Shown one piece after another: positions 15,406 through 24,502 of a stretch of 43,769 bases of DNA; positions within the stretch are counted from its first letter, which is position 1, and every line of letters starts with the position of its first letter. The notes under the pieces are model-generated. The model was not told the origin of the DNA. It made no database searches and saw only the letters and a list, made by a program, of their open reading frames with translations. The DNA is from a virus, in IMG/VR virus record IMGVR_UViG_3300046694_000231, positions 1 to 43,769 of that record. One strand, 5' to 3'. Made by a program: the position numbers and the translations under genes.

Positions 15406-16113
15406 TCACTGAACAAGAGTTCCGTCTTGGTACAGAACTTTGCCCACCGTGAATTTCACTTTTATGTTTTGTGGCTCTGCGTTCTTGAATCGGGTGTGCG
15501 CATCAATGAACTGATTGTACTTTATCTGCCCATCCCATCTGACAGTATCGTTACCCGCCAATGGATCATTGATCGATATATTGCTAATAAGTAGGGCATT
15601 CCCCAAGAGATCCGTAAATTCTATTTTCCCATCAAAGGCCCGGATCGGCTTACCCGTCAGGTTGGATATGCTGATTCCAAACTCTATGAACTCTTGGTAC
15701 TCATCCTTTCTAAACCCCTTATCAAGAAGTTTAACTTCAACCACCTTTGGCACTTCAGGAACTGCCGTAGGCTTCGACTCTGAGGGCTTCGGAGCTGTAT
15801 TACCTCCAAAAGCTTTTGAAAGCCCCCCGAAAGAACTTTGCAGAGCGGACCGGAACTCATATTTGATGTGTTCACGCCCAGCAAAATAACCAAAAATCAA
15901 GCCAACAAAAAGCGCGACCACGACATATATCCGAGGATCTCTTCTGCCAGGGCTCGGCGCATAATTTCTCGGGACGTCAATCGAGGCCTCAGGCTTTGCA
16001 ACCTTCGCATAGAAGACGCCACAGGCCGGGCACTTTCCGGGGTGCTCCCCGATTTCATTCAGTGTTGGTTCGTAGCCGCATTTTGGACAGATCAACGGGT
16101 ATCCCTCCCACAT
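15406..16113 (-). CDS. Moron: zinc-ribbon protein with one membrane segment
   Basis: The protein has about 235 residues from the ATG at 16111-16113; a TTG start at 16137 would add eight. Residues about 1-35 form a zinc ribbon with two CxxC knuckles (CPKCGYEP and CPACGVFY). A basic proline linker and a single membrane segment (IYVVVALFVGLIFGYFAG, about 80-98) follow. The rest is a soluble C-terminal domain, strand-rich after residue 140. The gene is visibly more AT-rich than its neighbours, splits the major tail and chaperone genes, and has its own terminator. It is therefore a late-acquired moron, probably a lysogenic factor acting at the inner membrane. Its role is unknown. Confidence 0.8.
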   Translation of the reverse strand: MWEGYPLICPKCGYEPTLNEIGEHPGKCPACGVFYAKVAKPEASIDVPRNYAPSPGRRDPRIYVVVALFVGLIFGYFAGREHIKYEFRSALQSSFGGLSKAFGGNTAPKPSESKPTAVPEVPKVVEVKLLDKGFRKDEYQEFIEFGISISNLTGKPIRAFDGKIEFTDLLGNALLISNISINDPLAGNDTVRWDGQIKYNQFIDAHTRFKNAEPQNIKVKFTVGKVLYQDGTLVQ

Positions 16114-16155
16114 AGTTGTGGAAGGGAATCTACACAAACCCCACGGTCAAACCAA

Positions 16156-16941
16156 TCAGTCCGGGCTGGTTTCTTCCCACTTGAGCAACGCCGACTCGCC
16201 AGCACCGAAGAAGTCCGGATCTTCCGAGAGCGTGAAGGTCACCCCCACGACCGCGAAGTCGTCGCGGTTGATCAGCGGAAGCTCACCGGACAAGCCGATT
16301 CGAGAGCGACGAATTTTTACGCGGCGGTTCTGCAGCTCGCCGGCTTCGTTGGTGGTCTCGATGAAAACCTCGTAGTACTTCCGGCCCTGGATGAACGCTT
16401 CGACCAGGTTGGTTTTCGGGTACGTGTAGGCGTACTTGACCAGCAGGCTCTTGTTGCCGTCAGCATCAGCTACGGTAGCCGCGATATCGGTGGCCAGCTG
16501 GCCGCCCGGCAGGATGCGGATACCGCCAGGGGTTTTCACGAAGTCGACGTCGGCTTCGTACTCGTCGGTACCGTCCTCACTGGTGAGGCTGGTAATGGCC
16601 AGCGGCAGCTTGTCGGTGATGATGGTGCGGCCGACCATTGCGGCCTTGGTTTCAGCAGCCACCGTGCCGGAAGCGACAGACACATTGATCGAGCCGAGCA
16701 AGGCGGCCAGGCTTTCCGGTGGCAGCTCCAGGAGCTCACCTTCCAGGGTGCCGCCGGAAGCACGGCTGACCCCGTCCAGCTCGCTGTTCGAGCGACTGCG
16801 CGGATCGGCAATGGTCAGCTCCGTCAGCTCTGGCGTGAACGCCACAGTGCGGAACGGGCCGAACTCGAAGGGCGGCAAGGTGGAACCTTTCGGGCGCACG
16901 TGTACGCGGCCGTAGTACAGGCCAGTAAATAGACCACTCAT
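16156..16941 (-). CDS. Major tail tube protein
   Basis: The protein has 261 residues, is mainly beta, and lies between tail terminator and chaperone genes, as the tube protein does in HK97-like phages. It opens with SGLFTGLYYGRVHVRPKG and has a compact core (PRSRSNSELDGVSRASGGTL) and the expected size for a tube monomer with one extra domain. The gene has a ribosome site (ggagaaac) just before the ATG. Confidence 0.8.
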   Translation of the reverse strand: MSGLFTGLYYGRVHVRPKGSTLPPFEFGPFRTVAFTPELTELTIADPRSRSNSELDGVSRASGGTLEGELLELPPESLAALLGSINVSVASGTVAAETKAAMVGRTIITDKLPLAITSLTSEDGTDEYEADVDFVKTPGGIRILPGGQLATDIAATVADADGNKSLLVKYAYTYPKTNLVEAFIQGRKYYEVFIETTNEAGELQNRRVKIRRSRIGLSGELPLINRDDFAVVGVTFTLSEDPDFFGAGESALLKWEETSPD

Positions 16942-16967
16942 TTGTTTCTCCTGTGGGCGGCGCCCGG

Positions 16968-17393
16968 TTATTGGTATTGCTCGACGTACTCAACATCGAA
17001 CATGACGATCACCCGGCGCTGCGTTGCGCCTGGCTCGTTCGGGTACTCGACGCTGTCCTGTTTGCACTGGCCTGGAATCGGGCGATCAAATTCACCGCCA
17101 GCCCAGCCCAGGGCACGAAGCACGTCGTCGTGAAAAAGCTGCATCTCGATCAAGGTCGCGGAGCGAGGGAAAACGCCCTCAACCTCATACGAAGCCTGGC
17201 GCTTCGCCGTCCTGGGGAGTTTGTCCAAGGTCTGGTCGTCAGCGATCCGCAGCAGCGCGTAAGGCGCTGGCTGCTTGTCTTCGACGGCCTTGATAAGGAA
17301 CACCCCTTTCAGCGCTGTCTTGTATCCATTGCTGGGGGCGATAGCCTCCAACCGAGCTTCGATGGCTCGGGTCAGCTCGGTGGCCACTGTCAT
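16968..17393 (-). CDS. Tail terminator / minor tail U-like protein
   Basis: The protein has 141 residues with an alpha-helical start (ELTRAIEARLEAIAP), then strands (APYALLRIADDQ) and a C-terminal VIVMFDVEYVEQYQ. The size and place, between the tail-completion gene and the tube gene, match the ring that ends tail growth and joins the tail to the head. The family call is from size and order more than from motif. Confidence 0.65.
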   Translation of the reverse strand: MTVATELTRAIEARLEAIAPSNGYKTALKGVFLIKAVEDKQPAPYALLRIADDQTLDKLPRTAKRQASYEVEGVFPRSATLIEMQLFHDDVLRALGWAGGEFDRPIPGQCKQDSVEYPNEPGATQRRVIVMFDVEYVEQYQ

Positions 17394-17419
17394 GGGGAAA
17401 CTCCGGGGTATGCGCGGGC

Positions 17420-18001
17420 TCAGCCCTTCGCGAGCTCGCGGCGGATGCGCTTCTCGAACTCTTTTTGCAGGAAGATGTTTGTCCAGCGGATGGTCTGGTT
17501 GCCGCTCAGTTGCTTGAACCAGTAGGCAACCGACGGCGCCATCGCTTCGCCCAGCGGCACCTTGTAGCTATACGCCTTGGAGCCAGTTGATTTGTTCCGG
17601 GCGCGTGACGACATGTTCGCCAGAGGAAGTTTTCCTCGGCTGCTCGGGTTCACGAACCCGGCCGCTACCTTCTTTCCGTTCGGACCTTTCACCCAGATAC
17701 GGGCGCGGGTCGCGTCGATGGGATCAAACCCCCATGACTGGTAGTTGGTGATCGGCACCCCGGACGATGACGGGATGATTCGGCTATTCAACCGCCGGCT
17801 GTTCGCGCGTTTTACCCGCAAGGCCTTTCTGGCCTGGGCCGGTTTGATCGTTCCCCGCAGGGGCTTCACATACCGCTCCGTGCGGGTTGCCGTAGCGCCG
17901 GTGTTCAACGTACCGCGCAGCACCGGCACGACCGACTTGGACTGTGCTTCGAGCCGGCGCTGAGCAAGCTCTACCCCAACCACGCGAACGCCGACTTGCA
18001 T
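17420..18001 (-). CDS. Tail completion / minor tail Z-like protein
   Basis: The protein has 193 residues, is very basic and rich in Arg, Lys and Ser. It has an N-terminal strand-helix pair (VVGVELAQRRLEAQSKSVV), a long basic segment and a C-terminal helix (FLQKEFEKRIRRELAKG) typical of head-tail joining proteins of the GpZ/HK97 gp10 group. It overlaps the preceding gene by one base. Confidence 0.65.
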   Translation of the reverse strand: MQVGVRVVGVELAQRRLEAQSKSVVPVLRGTLNTGATATRTERYVKPLRGTIKPAQARKALRVKRANSRRLNSRIIPSSSGVPITNYQSWGFDPIDATRARIWVKGPNGKKVAAGFVNPSSRGKLPLANMSSRARNKSTGSKAYSYKVPLGEAMAPSVAYWFKQLSGNQTIRWTNIFLQKEFEKRIRRELAKG

Positions 18002-18552
18002 CAGAGACGCTCCAGCCAGACCGCGCGCACCACGCCGTCATCGCTGGATTCGTCATAGGCGATCACGTTGTAGATCTCGGCGCCGACGATGAACTGGTCG
18101 TCTACTTGCACCCGGCCGGTTTCGATCAGCACCACCTCGCCGCGAATACGGTAGGACGTGGCCTGGCCATCTGGATCGAGATACGGCGCTTCGTAGTTCA
18201 GCTGGATACGGCAAGGTGCATCCGGGCAGCCTGGTGTGCGCCGAAGCGCTGGCTCACCCACAAACTCATCAGCAGAGCACCGCAGCTCGGCCTTGGTGCC
18301 AATCGGATCGCGAACACTCGTCAGGTAGAACAAGCGATCGCCATGCTTGAGGTAGCGGCCCTGCTGCAGGCGATCGCTGTACCTGGCCCGGATATCCACA
18401 CGGGCCAGGCTGCGTACACCTGGTGCGGCCGCAATGTCAGCCGCGTCCTTGCTGGCGATGCCCAGCCATACCCCGCCGAGCTCACTCGGTACCAAATCCG
18501 CGCCAAGGACCAGGATGGTGGCGCGCTTGTTCAGTCGCCCGACCTCCATCAC
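18001..18552 (-). CDS. Head-tail adaptor (head closure) protein
   Basis: The protein has 183 residues. It opens with EVGRLNKRATILVLG, the beta-barrel start common to head-closure proteins (SPP1 gp16 / HK97 gp7 type). A VRSLARVDIRARYSDRL segment and KHGDRLFYLTSVRDPIG follow, matching the 'binary toxin-like' repeat shape of this family. It is longer than the usual 110 residues, with an inserted Cys-containing region (CPDAPCRIQLNYE). Position between connector and completion genes agrees. Confidence 0.7.
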   Translation of the reverse strand: MMEVGRLNKRATILVLGADLVPSELGGVWLGIASKDAADIAAAPGVRSLARVDIRARYSDRLQQGRYLKHGDRLFYLTSVRDPIGTKAELRCSADEFVGEPALRRTPGCPDAPCRIQLNYEAPYLDPDGQATSYRIRGEVVLIETGRVQVDDQFIVGAEIYNVIAYDESSDDGVVRAVWLERL

Positions 18553-18878
18553 TCCACCACCGCCGGCGCTGCGCCGGACCAGTTGCGGCAGCTGAACAAC
18601 AGCGCCTCGGCCATGGGGTTCTTATACAGCTGGAATTCGCTCTGGCTGGATCGATGCTCGAAGAGGTCGGTCAGCACCAACAGCATCGCGCTTTCTACCT
18701 GGCTTGGTACGTCCGCAGAGGTCAGCCACCGCGGCTCGTCACAGAACCACAAACACCACCCGAGGGCAGCATTCGCATAAAGGAGGATGGTGCCATCCTG
18801 GCTGTCGTCGTCCGATTCGAGGCGCAGGTGCTCGCGCATGCGCTCGATCGGCACCAGGGTGGCAGCATCAATGGTCAT
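18549..18878 (-). CDS. Head-tail connector (gp6-like)
   Basis: The protein has 109 residues, all-helical, with the pattern of gp6-like connectors: an N-terminal TLVPIERMREHLRLESDDD, a central helix (GTILLYANAALGWCLW) and an alanine-rich helix (VESAMLLVLTDLFEHR). The ring of this protein sits below the portal. The start codon overlaps the preceding stop (ATGA), and the end overlaps the adaptor start. Confidence 0.8.
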   Translation of the reverse strand: MTIDAATLVPIERMREHLRLESDDDSQDGTILLYANAALGWCLWFCDEPRWLTSADVPSQVESAMLLVLTDLFEHRSSQSEFQLYKNPMAEALLFSCRNWSGAAPAVVE

Positions 18879-19057
18879 TTCTTCTTGGTTTCCTTTTTGG
18901 GCGGATCGGCCGGCGCCTCATCGGCGTCCACTTCAACGGCCAACTCCATGCCGATAAGCGCCTCGGCGATGTCATCCGCTACGTTCTTCACCTCGCCCTC
19001 GTCCACCGTGCCCAGGTGAAAGTGCGAGAACTGGCGGAGTGCTTTGATTTTGGTCAT
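18875..19057 (-). CDS. Small acidic protein after capsid gene
   Basis: The protein has 60 residues. An N-terminal TKIKALRQFSHFHLGTVDEG is followed by an acidic helix and a lysine-rich end (PPKKETKKK). Small proteins with this opening commonly lie between capsid and connector genes in Pseudomonas siphophages. Their role is unknown, and a minor head or decoration function is possible. The start overlaps nothing, and its end overlaps the connector start by four bases. Confidence 0.65.
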   Translation of the reverse strand: MTKIKALRQFSHFHLGTVDEGEVKNVADDIAEALIGMELAVEVDADEAPADPPKKETKKK

Positions 19058-19109
19058 TCAGCAAACAGGGCCGTTACCGGCCCTGCCCTCATTGGCAACA
19101 GGCGGACCT

Positions 19110-20264
19110 TTACGCCGGAGCGGTAAAGGTGCCTTTGATGATGGCGGAGGTGCGGTAGTGAGCCAGTGCCAGGCGCTCTTCGCACAGGATGGTCAGCATG
19201 TTCTTCACGAAGTTGTCGCGGTCTTCGCGGCTGATTTCGACGGTGGCATCCATGCGATCCCAGATCTGCGACGCCAGGTCGAAGCCGCCAACAGTAAACG
19301 TGCCTTGGGCCTGGGCCTTGGTGGCAACCACTGGCATACCCCACATGACGCGAGCAGCAAACGCGGCTGGACCGCCGAAGATGTAGCGGCCTTCGCCATC
19401 CTTAAGCAGCGCAATGGAATGCCAGTCGCGCGGGTTGAGGATGATGCCGGAGGCTTCAAACTCGGACTCGCTGGTCTGGAAGATCGCGTGGGCGATCTGG
19501 TCAGCCTTGGTGTCACCGGTAGCGTTCAGGGTGGTGTCGTAAACGGTCGCCACAGTGTTCAGGCCGGACAGGTTGTCTCCGGTGCCGCTACCGTTCAGCA
19601 GCTGCCCTTCTTCAACCAGCTTCAGGCCGTACATCAGGCGGTCGTTTACATAGGATTCGAGCATCGGTGCGTCGTCCATGATCTGGCGCGAGGCCTGGAT
19701 CCAGTGGGCGATGGTTTTGACGTTCGCCGTTTCCTTGGTGAAGGTCAGGTTCGACTCTGGCTTCAGAGTACCTTCGGCAACTGGCGCAGCACTGTTGGTG
19801 AACACATTCTCGCGAACGTATTCAAGCGAGTTGCTGGAGATCCGGCCCTGCGCCAGCAGGTCACGAATGGTGAGGCGGCGCAGGCCTGGCATCAGAATGC
19901 CCGGGTTACGCTGCACATCAACCAAGCCGCCGGCCGAAGCCGCGCCGCTGCCCAGTACCTTGTTGAAGGTTTTAACGTCGACCTTGGCGGCTTTACCGTC
20001 CCAGGATTTCATCAGATCTTCGGCGGTGCGCTCGGCGAAGGACTTTTTGTTTTCCTGATCAGGTGCGCCAGCGGCAAGCTTTTGCTCCAGGTCGAACAAA
20101 CGAGTGCCGGCGGTTTTCAGCTCGTCGGTGACAGTCTGAAGGTCGGTCTGCAGTTTTTTGCTGACCGCGCCGGTATCGGTGATTTCTTTCTTCTGCTCGT
20201 CGAACAGCGCTTGCATGTTCTTCTGAGCGGTTTCGATCGCTTGCTGAATTTGGGCAAGATCCAT
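19110..20264 (-). CDS. Major capsid protein, HK97 fold
   Basis: The protein has 384 residues. The first 95 or so are a charged coiled coil (AIETAQKNMQALFDEQKKEI, then LQTDLQTVTDELKTAG), the delta domain used as scaffold and removed by the protease. The rest carries HK97-fold marks: LRRLTIRDLLAQGRI, an E-loop region around FTNSAAPVAEG, the QIMDDAPMLESYVNDRL helix and the GMPVVAT strand near the C-terminus. A good match in size for this class. The start follows the protease gene stop by three bases. Confidence 0.93.
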   Translation of the reverse strand: MDLAQIQQAIETAQKNMQALFDEQKKEITDTGAVSKKLQTDLQTVTDELKTAGTRLFDLEQKLAAGAPDQENKKSFAERTAEDLMKSWDGKAAKVDVKTFNKVLGSGAASAGGLVDVQRNPGILMPGLRRLTIRDLLAQGRISSNSLEYVRENVFTNSAAPVAEGTLKPESNLTFTKETANVKTIAHWIQASRQIMDDAPMLESYVNDRLMYGLKLVEEGQLLNGSGTGDNLSGLNTVATVYDTTLNATGDTKADQIAHAIFQTSESEFEASGIILNPRDWHSIALLKDGEGRYIFGGPAAFAARVMWGMPVVATKAQAQGTFTVGGFDLASQIWDRMDATVEISREDRDNFVKNMLTILCEERLALAHYRTSAIIKGTFTAPA

Positions 20265-20267
20265 GGG

Positions 20268-20933
20268 TTATGTCCTCAGTTTGGAGGGGAAGCTACTGAT
20301 GCTCGCGACGAGCGCGGCGATTTCGTCGCCGCCTTCGGAATCGCTCCGAACTGCGGACTTGATGCAGGCGATGACCGCCTGCGCTTCGGCCTTGGAAAAC
20401 CCAGCTGCATCTCGCAGCCAGTGCTCCGCGTCACGAATGGTGGTGACGCCTTCGAGGCTCTTCATCGAAGCGATGGTCGCGAGCTCGTTGGCGGGGTTAG
20501 TGCAGATGCTGATTTCGCTCAGACGGGAAACGCTCTTGAACGAGCGGCCGGTGGCGATGCGGTCGTAGTCGTCTTTGGTGGCGCCGAAGCCAACCGAAAG
20601 CCCGCCCACCGTCTGGTGCTTCATCGCGGCCAGCAGGTCGGCGGCTCCAGCGTGGCCAGGCGTCAATTCGCCGTGCACCAGCAGGCCTTTGCTGTCCTCT
20701 TCGATCGTCAACCACTTGCCCACCGGGATTTCCCAGGTGCGGTGGTTGAAGTGCATCGAGACCTGGCGACTTTGGCTGCCAAGCACCTTTGAAAATGCGC
20801 CTGGAAGCATGATGTCGCCGTCACCATCAACGACTCCGAACACCGAGGCATAGCCCTCGAAGGTGCTTGCGCCGGAGCTAGCGAACTTGATCTCGGCTTG
20901 TTCGAAGGCGAGCGTTTTGCAAATGTTTGGCAT
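20268..20933 (-). CDS. HK97-type prohead protease
   Basis: The protein has 221 residues and is a serine protease of the herpes-assemblin-like fold that trims the capsid delta domain. The start has the family's GYASVFGVVDGDGDIM motif. Catalytic His is in the SMHFNH motif (His61 or His64) and Ser113 is in GGLSVGF. It lies between portal and capsid genes, as expected. The C-terminal helical part (about 165-221) is longer than in minimal proteases and may hold a scaffold-like extension. Confidence 0.92.
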   Translation of the reverse strand: MPNICKTLAFEQAEIKFASSGASTFEGYASVFGVVDGDGDIMLPGAFSKVLGSQSRQVSMHFNHRTWEIPVGKWLTIEEDSKGLLVHGELTPGHAGAADLLAAMKHQTVGGLSVGFGATKDDYDRIATGRSFKSVSRLSEISICTNPANELATIASMKSLEGVTTIRDAEHWLRDAAGFSKAEAQAVIACIKSAVRSDSEGGDEIAALVASISSFPSKLRT

Positions 20934-20950
20934 ACTTGCCTCCAGAAAAA

Positions 20951-22219
20951 CTAAACCCCGCTGGGTGCGGGGTTCGGTTGGCCAAGTTGATTGATCGGTA
21001 TGTTCTGCGACTGGCGCGTTGCCACATCCCCACCGGGTAGCGGTGGACGGTTATCCAAGCGACGACCTTCGTTGATGGTGAGCAGGCCGCACTCAATCAT
21101 CACTTTGAGGAACGCGGCACGCGCAGTGGAATCGCCACGCAGCAGGCCTTCAATGTTGTGCTCGGCGTGGTAGCGCTCGATGTCGGCCGGCTTCACCAGC
21201 CAGCGCCAAATGGACTGCTCCCACCGGACCAGATAAGGGGCTAAGACGTACTGCAGGAAGGCGAGGTTTTGTTGCTCAATGCCCGAGCCCCAACTGGTGG
21301 ATTTCTCAACGTCACCCACCAGGTGCGGCGGAACGCCAAAGAACCGCGCCAGCTCGCTGACCTGAAACTTTCGGGCGGCCATCGTCTCGGCATCTTGCGG
21401 GCTTACCCCGATCGGCTGCGCGGTGAAGTTCGCTTCCAACACCCATAGACGCTTGCGGACAGGGCCGCCGCTGATCTCCTTGAAGTTTTCCTCTACCTGC
21501 GCTCGCTGCTCTTTGTTGAGCACCTTGTCACCCGTCATGAGCAACTGTGGGGCTTTGGCGCCGTTGGCGTAAAAATCGCGCTGTTGGTCTTCCATCGCCA
21601 CCGCGACCACGGCCGAACGGGAGGCGAAAGCGATCGGCGAAAGGCCAACCAGGCCGTTAAAGCCAAACCCTTTCAGGTGAAAAATATCGGCTGGTTTGAA
21701 GTCGGCGTATTCGGTATCACGCCGGTACCGGTAAACCACGCGCTTATTCTCCAGACGCACGTCCATGTTCACCGTCATCAGCGGCAGCAGTGAAATGGGG
21801 TCGCCTACCGAATTGCGCTCGATCAGCGCGTACGCATTCCCGTAAAGACAGAGCTGCATGGTCATGGCCTCGCGGAATTCCTGCGCGGTCATGAACATGT
21901 TCGGCGCGTAGCACAGCAGGCGGGCCAGCGGATTCGCCAGTCCGACCTTGGACCGGTTCCCATCCTTGGTTTCGTAGATATCCAGCGGCAGCACCGCGCT
22001 GACGGTAGAGATCAAACGAACGCATGCCCACACGGTAGAGATTTGCAGCGAGCGCTCATCGGTCAGCGTGGAATCGCCAACGGTTCCGCCAGCGGAAGTC
22101 TGCCCAAGCTGAGACCCCTTCTCGGGCGTGGCCAGGCGGCCGCCCACAAAAAAGGAGGCCATACGCGCCCAGAAAGGACTGCGCGTGCGCAGGTCAATCG
22201 TGTAGTCGGTATCGGCCAT
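20951..22219 (-). CDS. Portal protein, HK97 family
   Basis: The protein has 422 residues and forms the dodecameric DNA gate at the capsid vertex. Family marks are LQISTVWACVRLISTVSAVL near residue 60, the LCLYGNAYALIERN block, the wing segment with IFHLKGFGFNGLVGLSPI, and the clip/helix region KFQVSELARFFGVPPHLVGD. The C-terminal NIPINQLGQP is the usual end. A terminator-like hairpin without a T tract overlaps the last codons (about 20953-20974). The ATG overlaps the terminase stop by one base. Confidence 0.95.
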   Translation of the reverse strand: MADTDYTIDLRTRSPFWARMASFFVGGRLATPEKGSQLGQTSAGGTVGDSTLTDERSLQISTVWACVRLISTVSAVLPLDIYETKDGNRSKVGLANPLARLLCYAPNMFMTAQEFREAMTMQLCLYGNAYALIERNSVGDPISLLPLMTVNMDVRLENKRVVYRYRRDTEYADFKPADIFHLKGFGFNGLVGLSPIAFASRSAVVAVAMEDQQRDFYANGAKAPQLLMTGDKVLNKEQRAQVEENFKEISGGPVRKRLWVLEANFTAQPIGVSPQDAETMAARKFQVSELARFFGVPPHLVGDVEKSTSWGSGIEQQNLAFLQYVLAPYLVRWEQSIWRWLVKPADIERYHAEHNIEGLLRGDSTARAAFLKVMIECGLLTINEGRRLDNRPPLPGGDVATRQSQNIPINQLGQPNPAPSGV

Positions 22220-23976
22220 TACGCACTCAGCATTTGATTTAGGAATTCATCGACGTCAGGTTCCGAATCCACCGCAAGCCGAGCGCAGGCCACCGCCATA
22301 AGAAGCGCAGCCATGTCGTCGATTTTGTCGGCAGATTTTTTCTTGTCCGGCGCCATGTTCAGGTTGTCGTCCCGCCTGGCCACCAGGTTGGAAGCGCACC
22401 AGTTCAGGATTGGGTCACCGCCGTGGGCAAGCGCCCCGGAGATGTAGGCCACCTCCAGCGCCTGCATGGCCGGGTGGTAGCTTTTCGGCCCCTGGATAAA
22501 CTCCAGCATTGGAACGCCTGCCTCGGCCAACCGGATCGCCACTTCCATGGCGTTCCACTTGTCGTAGGCGAGCTGCTGGATGTTGAAGCGTTCGTGCTGT
22601 TCGAGAATGACCCGCTCGATTTCGCGGTAGTCGGTCACGTCACCGGGGGTCTGAATCAGTAGCCCTTCAGCAACCCAGCCGGCGTAGGGCACCGTGCCTC
22701 GCTCGGTGCGAAATGCCACAGCGCTTTCCGGTGCCCAGCGCCAGGCGTGGGTATACAGAACGCCTTCAACATCCCACACCAGGCGGAAGGAACAGAGGTC
22801 GGTGGTGGACGCCAGGTCCATACCACCCCAGCAGGGATAGCCCTCAAGCCAGGCCAGATCGACTGGCCCGCTGCACTTGTTCCACTTGGTTAAATCAATC
22901 CAGCCGCTGGCTGTCGATGCCGGCCGATTGAGCCGCTTGATGCGAAACTCAGCCAGCTTCGATGGCATCTGCTTGGCTTCTACAGCCTCCTTGCGGATGG
23001 CGGCAAGCAGGTGCGGGTTCACGTCCATCAGCGGGTTGGCTTTGATCCAAACCCGCTCATCAAACTCTTCGTCGGCCTTGATGCCTTCGGTTTTGTCTTC
23101 TTCATCGACCGCGTAGAACACCACCAGGAAGTGGTCGGCCGTTGTTCCAAATACGCCCGCCAGCAGCTTCTTGGCGAACATCCGAATTTCAGCCCAGGGA
23201 CCTGGGTTCGTGTAACCCTCGGTGGTGGTGTACAGCCACAGCGGGTTCGCCCGGGCGCCGGCGGCCGACGTCAACACGTTCAGCAGATCGGCGTTCTTGT
23301 GGGCGTGGATCTCGTCTAGGCCAACGTGCGACGGGTTCAAGCCATCCTGGGTGCTGGCCTTGGCATGGATCGGCTTAAACGTGGCGCCGGTCTCGGCCCG
23401 GCTGATCGCCTTCGCCCACACTTCCAGCCCGAACGCCTCGCGGAGCTCGATGGTTTTTTCCACCATCCGCTTGGCTGTGTTGAAGATGATCGATGCCTGC
23501 GGGAACGTGGTCGCCGCGCTGATGACCTGGGCGCCCTCCTCCGGCTCGCAGCACTCGCAGTACAGGAGGATGCCGGAGGACAATGTGGACTTCGCGTTCT
23601 TCCTGGCCACAGCAAACAGCGCCGAGCTGTAGCGACGCGGTCGGAAGTAGCCCCACCCTTCTATCTCTTCCCCGTCGCGCTTTCGAAAACCGAAGAGCTG
23701 CACCACAAAAAAAATGTGCGACGGGTGCATCTCGATTTCTGGCTTCGCCCATTTGCCTTCGACGTGGGGCAACTTCTCGATGAAGTCGCACGGGTCGTTT
23801 GCGTGCCAGGTGTCGAAGATGAACGGATTGTTGCGCTTCTTCGCGCGCTTCAAATCATCCAAAAACCGCCTGGCGGCCTGGCGAATAAGCTTGCCGTGCT
23901 TCTTCCGCTTCTTATCAGCGATGGCCCCTTTGGCGTAGTCGATCGCGATCTGTACATAGTCGCGGTCATTCGCCAT
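22219..23976 (-). CDS. terL: Terminase large subunit
   Basis: The protein has 585 residues and is the packaging ATPase and nuclease. The variant Walker A RKNAKST lies at 125-131. Walker B ends at Asp221-Glu222 (LDEIHA). The nuclease domain begins near GGMDLASTTDL, which provides the first metal-binding Asp. A late TERGTVPYAGW and VAYISGALAHGGDP complete the HK97-like terminase pattern. It acts with the TerS at 23982-24395 and probably the HNH protein at 24503-24898 on a cos site near this locus. Confidence 0.95.
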   Translation of the reverse strand: MANDRDYVQIAIDYAKGAIADKKRKKHGKLIRQAARRFLDDLKRAKKRNNPFIFDTWHANDPCDFIEKLPHVEGKWAKPEIEMHPSHIFFVVQLFGFRKRDGEEIEGWGYFRPRRYSSALFAVARKNAKSTLSSGILLYCECCEPEEGAQVISAATTFPQASIIFNTAKRMVEKTIELREAFGLEVWAKAISRAETGATFKPIHAKASTQDGLNPSHVGLDEIHAHKNADLLNVLTSAAGARANPLWLYTTTEGYTNPGPWAEIRMFAKKLLAGVFGTTADHFLVVFYAVDEEDKTEGIKADEEFDERVWIKANPLMDVNPHLLAAIRKEAVEAKQMPSKLAEFRIKRLNRPASTASGWIDLTKWNKCSGPVDLAWLEGYPCWGGMDLASTTDLCSFRLVWDVEGVLYTHAWRWAPESAVAFRTERGTVPYAGWVAEGLLIQTPGDVTDYREIERVILEQHERFNIQQLAYDKWNAMEVAIRLAEAGVPMLEFIQGPKSYHPAMQALEVAYISGALAHGGDPILNWCASNLVARRDDNLNMAPDKKKSADKIDDMAALLMAVACARLAVDSEPDVDEFLNQMLSA

Positions 23977-23981
23977 TTAAA

Positions 23982-24395
23982 TCAGGCCTTCGTCGGTCTC
24001 CCGTTGCTGGAGAACTTGTTTGCAGGGGCTTTATCACCGCCGGATGCAACCTTGCGCCGGCTGGCGGGTGTCATTCCGAACTCAGAGAACAGCGCCTTCA
24101 ATGCCGTCAGCTCGGCGGCCGTCGCCTCCATATCGGCCTTGGCTTTTTTTCGGAAGCACTGCCACGCGAAGCACAACTGCTCTAGCGAGTAGAGGTCCAC
24201 GACCTGGAGCACGCGGGCAGCCACAAGCTGCGGGCCGAGGTTGTTCCACATCTCGGCGCCGTCGACGTTCAGGTGTTGGGGTGGACTGGGGAAATCATCG
24301 ATCAGATCGAACTCAGGTACGTCCGCGACCTCACGATCAGGGCGATTCGTACCAGCCAGGACCTTGAGGGCGGGAGGTGTCGCCTTCCGTCCCAT
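23982..24395 (-). CDS. terS: Terminase small subunit, P27 family
   Basis: The protein has 137 residues. The opening GRKATPPALKVLAGTNRPDR is the standard P27-family start. A helical core (LVAARVLQVVDLYSLEQLCF) and a basic C-terminal end with ASRRKVASGGDKA follow. It recognises the phage DNA end and delivers it to TerL. It lies directly before terL in transcription order, with a five-base gap. Confidence 0.9.
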   Translation of the reverse strand: MGRKATPPALKVLAGTNRPDREVADVPEFDLIDDFPSPPQHLNVDGAEMWNNLGPQLVAARVLQVVDLYSLEQLCFAWQCFRKKAKADMEATAAELTALKALFSEFGMTPASRRKVASGGDKAPANKFSSNGRPTKA

Positions 24396-24502
24396 TTTTC
24401 AAAACCTCAAATTTTCAAATCATAATTTTGACGGCGCGAAAATTTGGCTCCCCCCGTCGTTCGGGACGCGTATTTATGGGAAGTTTTACCCCTCCCCCCC
24501 CT

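Noticed and set aside
16114-16155. TTGACC and TAGATT as a promoter for the tail-region moron
   Set aside because: The spacer is only 12 bases, too short for a normal promoter. The moron must be started elsewhere or by a weaker site that I cannot place.
20953-20974. Hairpin AACCCCGC...GCGGGGTT as a terminator between portal and protease genes
   Set aside because: It has no proper T run in the direction of transcription, overlaps the portal's last codons and would cut off the capsid genes. A processing or mRNA stability element is possible but unsupported.
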